This document shows positions 62,838 to 64,000 of a stretch of DNA of 64,000 nt, in pieces. Each line of letters starts with the position of its first letter. Position 1 is the first letter of the stretch. The position numbers and the translations under genes are program-made. Source of the stretch: Bettongia penicillata ogilbyi (Eukaryota > Chordata > Mammalia > Diprotodontia > Potoroidae); the NCBI GenBank assembly GCA_023548195.1, contig JAJHZJ010000252.1, positions 248,001 to 312,000 of the forward strand, read 5' to 3'. A model generated the notes under the pieces. The model was not told the DNA's origin and searched no databases. It was given only the letters and a program-made list of their open reading frames with translations.

Positions 62838-64000
62838 CCTAGCAGCAGTTTTCATTAACTAAAGAACAAGTAAGAGAAGGAGCATGAGATAGGGCATGGT
62901 AATCTTGGGCTTTGCCCCAGGCTGTAAAGGTTGCTGAGTATCTGGAGACCTAAGTTTGGGTTTACATTACTTCAACAGTGTAGAAACAATTGAGTTTAGC
63001 TCCCAGGTACCCAGTATAATTGGAGTATATGGGAAACTATTAGATGACAGGCAAGCACACAGACTTGTGAATAATCAATCTAGTGCATATTGATGGGATC
63101 TTGTTATTTAGTGAAAGTCTTATCCCAAACTAAAAATGTTATTGTTTTCCAAACTCAGGAACAGTGTCTTGGCCCACAGGTGCTGAAGTAGTATATGCAC
63201 TCACTGTTGTCTGAACCCAATATGTAGGTTAAACCAGGTTTGGTACCAGGATCCTGCCTCTAATGAGATAAGAATGGGTTCCCTATTTTCATGTTTTTGG
63301 CTAATTAAACCTCCATCCCAGCACCCTACAGTAGATTTTACTTACAGTTGAAGTTATGGTTCATGGTTTCCACCAAAGGAAGAGTAGAAAAATATTCAAC
63401 ATAAATATAAATCAGGTATGGGACAGGTATTTATTCTCACACACAAAAGAAATGCTCCATGTGGGTTAATTCTTTCACTAGAGATCTTCCTTTCCAAGAA
63501 CACTGGAGAAGTTGCCTGGAGCTCCTCCCCTGGGCTACCATTCAATTACATCTCCTTTGTTAAAATTCTGTTATGTTCTGGTCCCTCTGATCACCTCCCT
63601 CTTCTAGTCAGTATAGTAAGGAAATTTATAAATAGCCAGTAAAAAGGGGCAACAGCAAGAAATAAAATTGCAAAAGGAAGCCTGGAAGCCACATGCAAAC
63701 CATAGCAAAGATCAAAGGAGAGTAATTTACAAATTGTATCATATATTAGCTAAAATTCACATCCTGGTAATATGGGTCAAATCAGGGGAAACCATCCAGG
63801 TATTGCTCCTGAAGATTCTGGTCTTATTGTATGTAAATTCCAGATAAAATCCAGACCTCCACAGGTCCACAGAACATCTGAAAGATGCTGATAACTCTGA
63901 GGTGGTTATGATAACTTTGAGATGATTTGGATTTGTCAATGAACTAACCTCAAGGTCTCACAGACAGAAGCTGGCTTGTCCCCCTCCACAAAAAGAACCC
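62837..64000. other. Unassigned sequence to the window's end
   Basis: ~1.16 kb in which I recognise no gene or repeat. GATAACTCTGAGGTGGTTATGATAACTTTGAG near 63890 is a short local duplication. Confidence 0.4.

Overview
This window reads as intergenic or intronic DNA from a marsupial (metatherian) nuclear genome. Three kinds of evidence point there. Abundant tRNA-derived SINEs end in a BovB/RTE-like tail. HAL1 'half-LINE-1' elements have a 5'UTR, ORF1 and 3'UTR but no ORF2. Old L2, MIR/THER and CR1/L3 fossils form the background. The repeat set resembles what is known from opossum-type genomes, but I cannot fix the species. I recognise no host protein-coding gene, exon, tRNA gene or CpG island. 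The only coding-like sequences are retrotransposon remnants, and most longer open frames are read through microsatellites or SINEs.

Layout. Bases 1-5.07 kb are an old HAL1 split by a younger, nearly full-length HAL1 (372-3277) with an 11-bp target-site duplication. From 5 to 22 kb lies mostly old DNA: an old L1 3' end, MIR and RTE-tailed SINEs, a long L2 piece (11.7-12.6 kb), a 7SL RNA pseudogene (13.7-14.0 kb) and a ~500-bp imperfect inverted repeat around 8.3 kb. From 22 to 31 kb there is an antisense 5'-truncated L1 with a perfect 18-bp target-site duplication, more SINE/L2 sequence, and a LINE relic with a zinc-finger-like C-terminus at 26.0-26.6 kb. A ~580-bp pyrimidine tract sits at 31.2-31.75 kb.

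A third HAL1 (32557-35714) carries a minus-strand solo LTR inside its 5'UTR. From 36 to 45 kb come SINEs, L2, a Tigger-type DNA transposon (38.46-39.23 kb), a 70-bp mariner-type hairpin and a CAT/CAC minisatellite with ~120-bp higher-order repeats. From 45 to 64 kb there are more LTR candidates, a truncated L1 with a 17-bp target-site duplication, a palindromic hAT-type MITE, CR1/L3 fossils split by SINEs, several dinucleotide repeats, and an LTR dropped into an AGT/AGG microsatellite.

How the parts relate. HAL1 copies cannot encode reverse transcriptase, so they depended on L1 enzymes. The SINEs carry 3' tails shared with RTE-type LINEs, their presumed partners. Nested insertions give a relative order: MIR/L2/CR1 first, then RTE-tailed SINEs and older HAL1/L1, then the young HAL1 and the TSD-bearing L1s. 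All calls are by eye; family names come from remembered consensus features, not from a database search.
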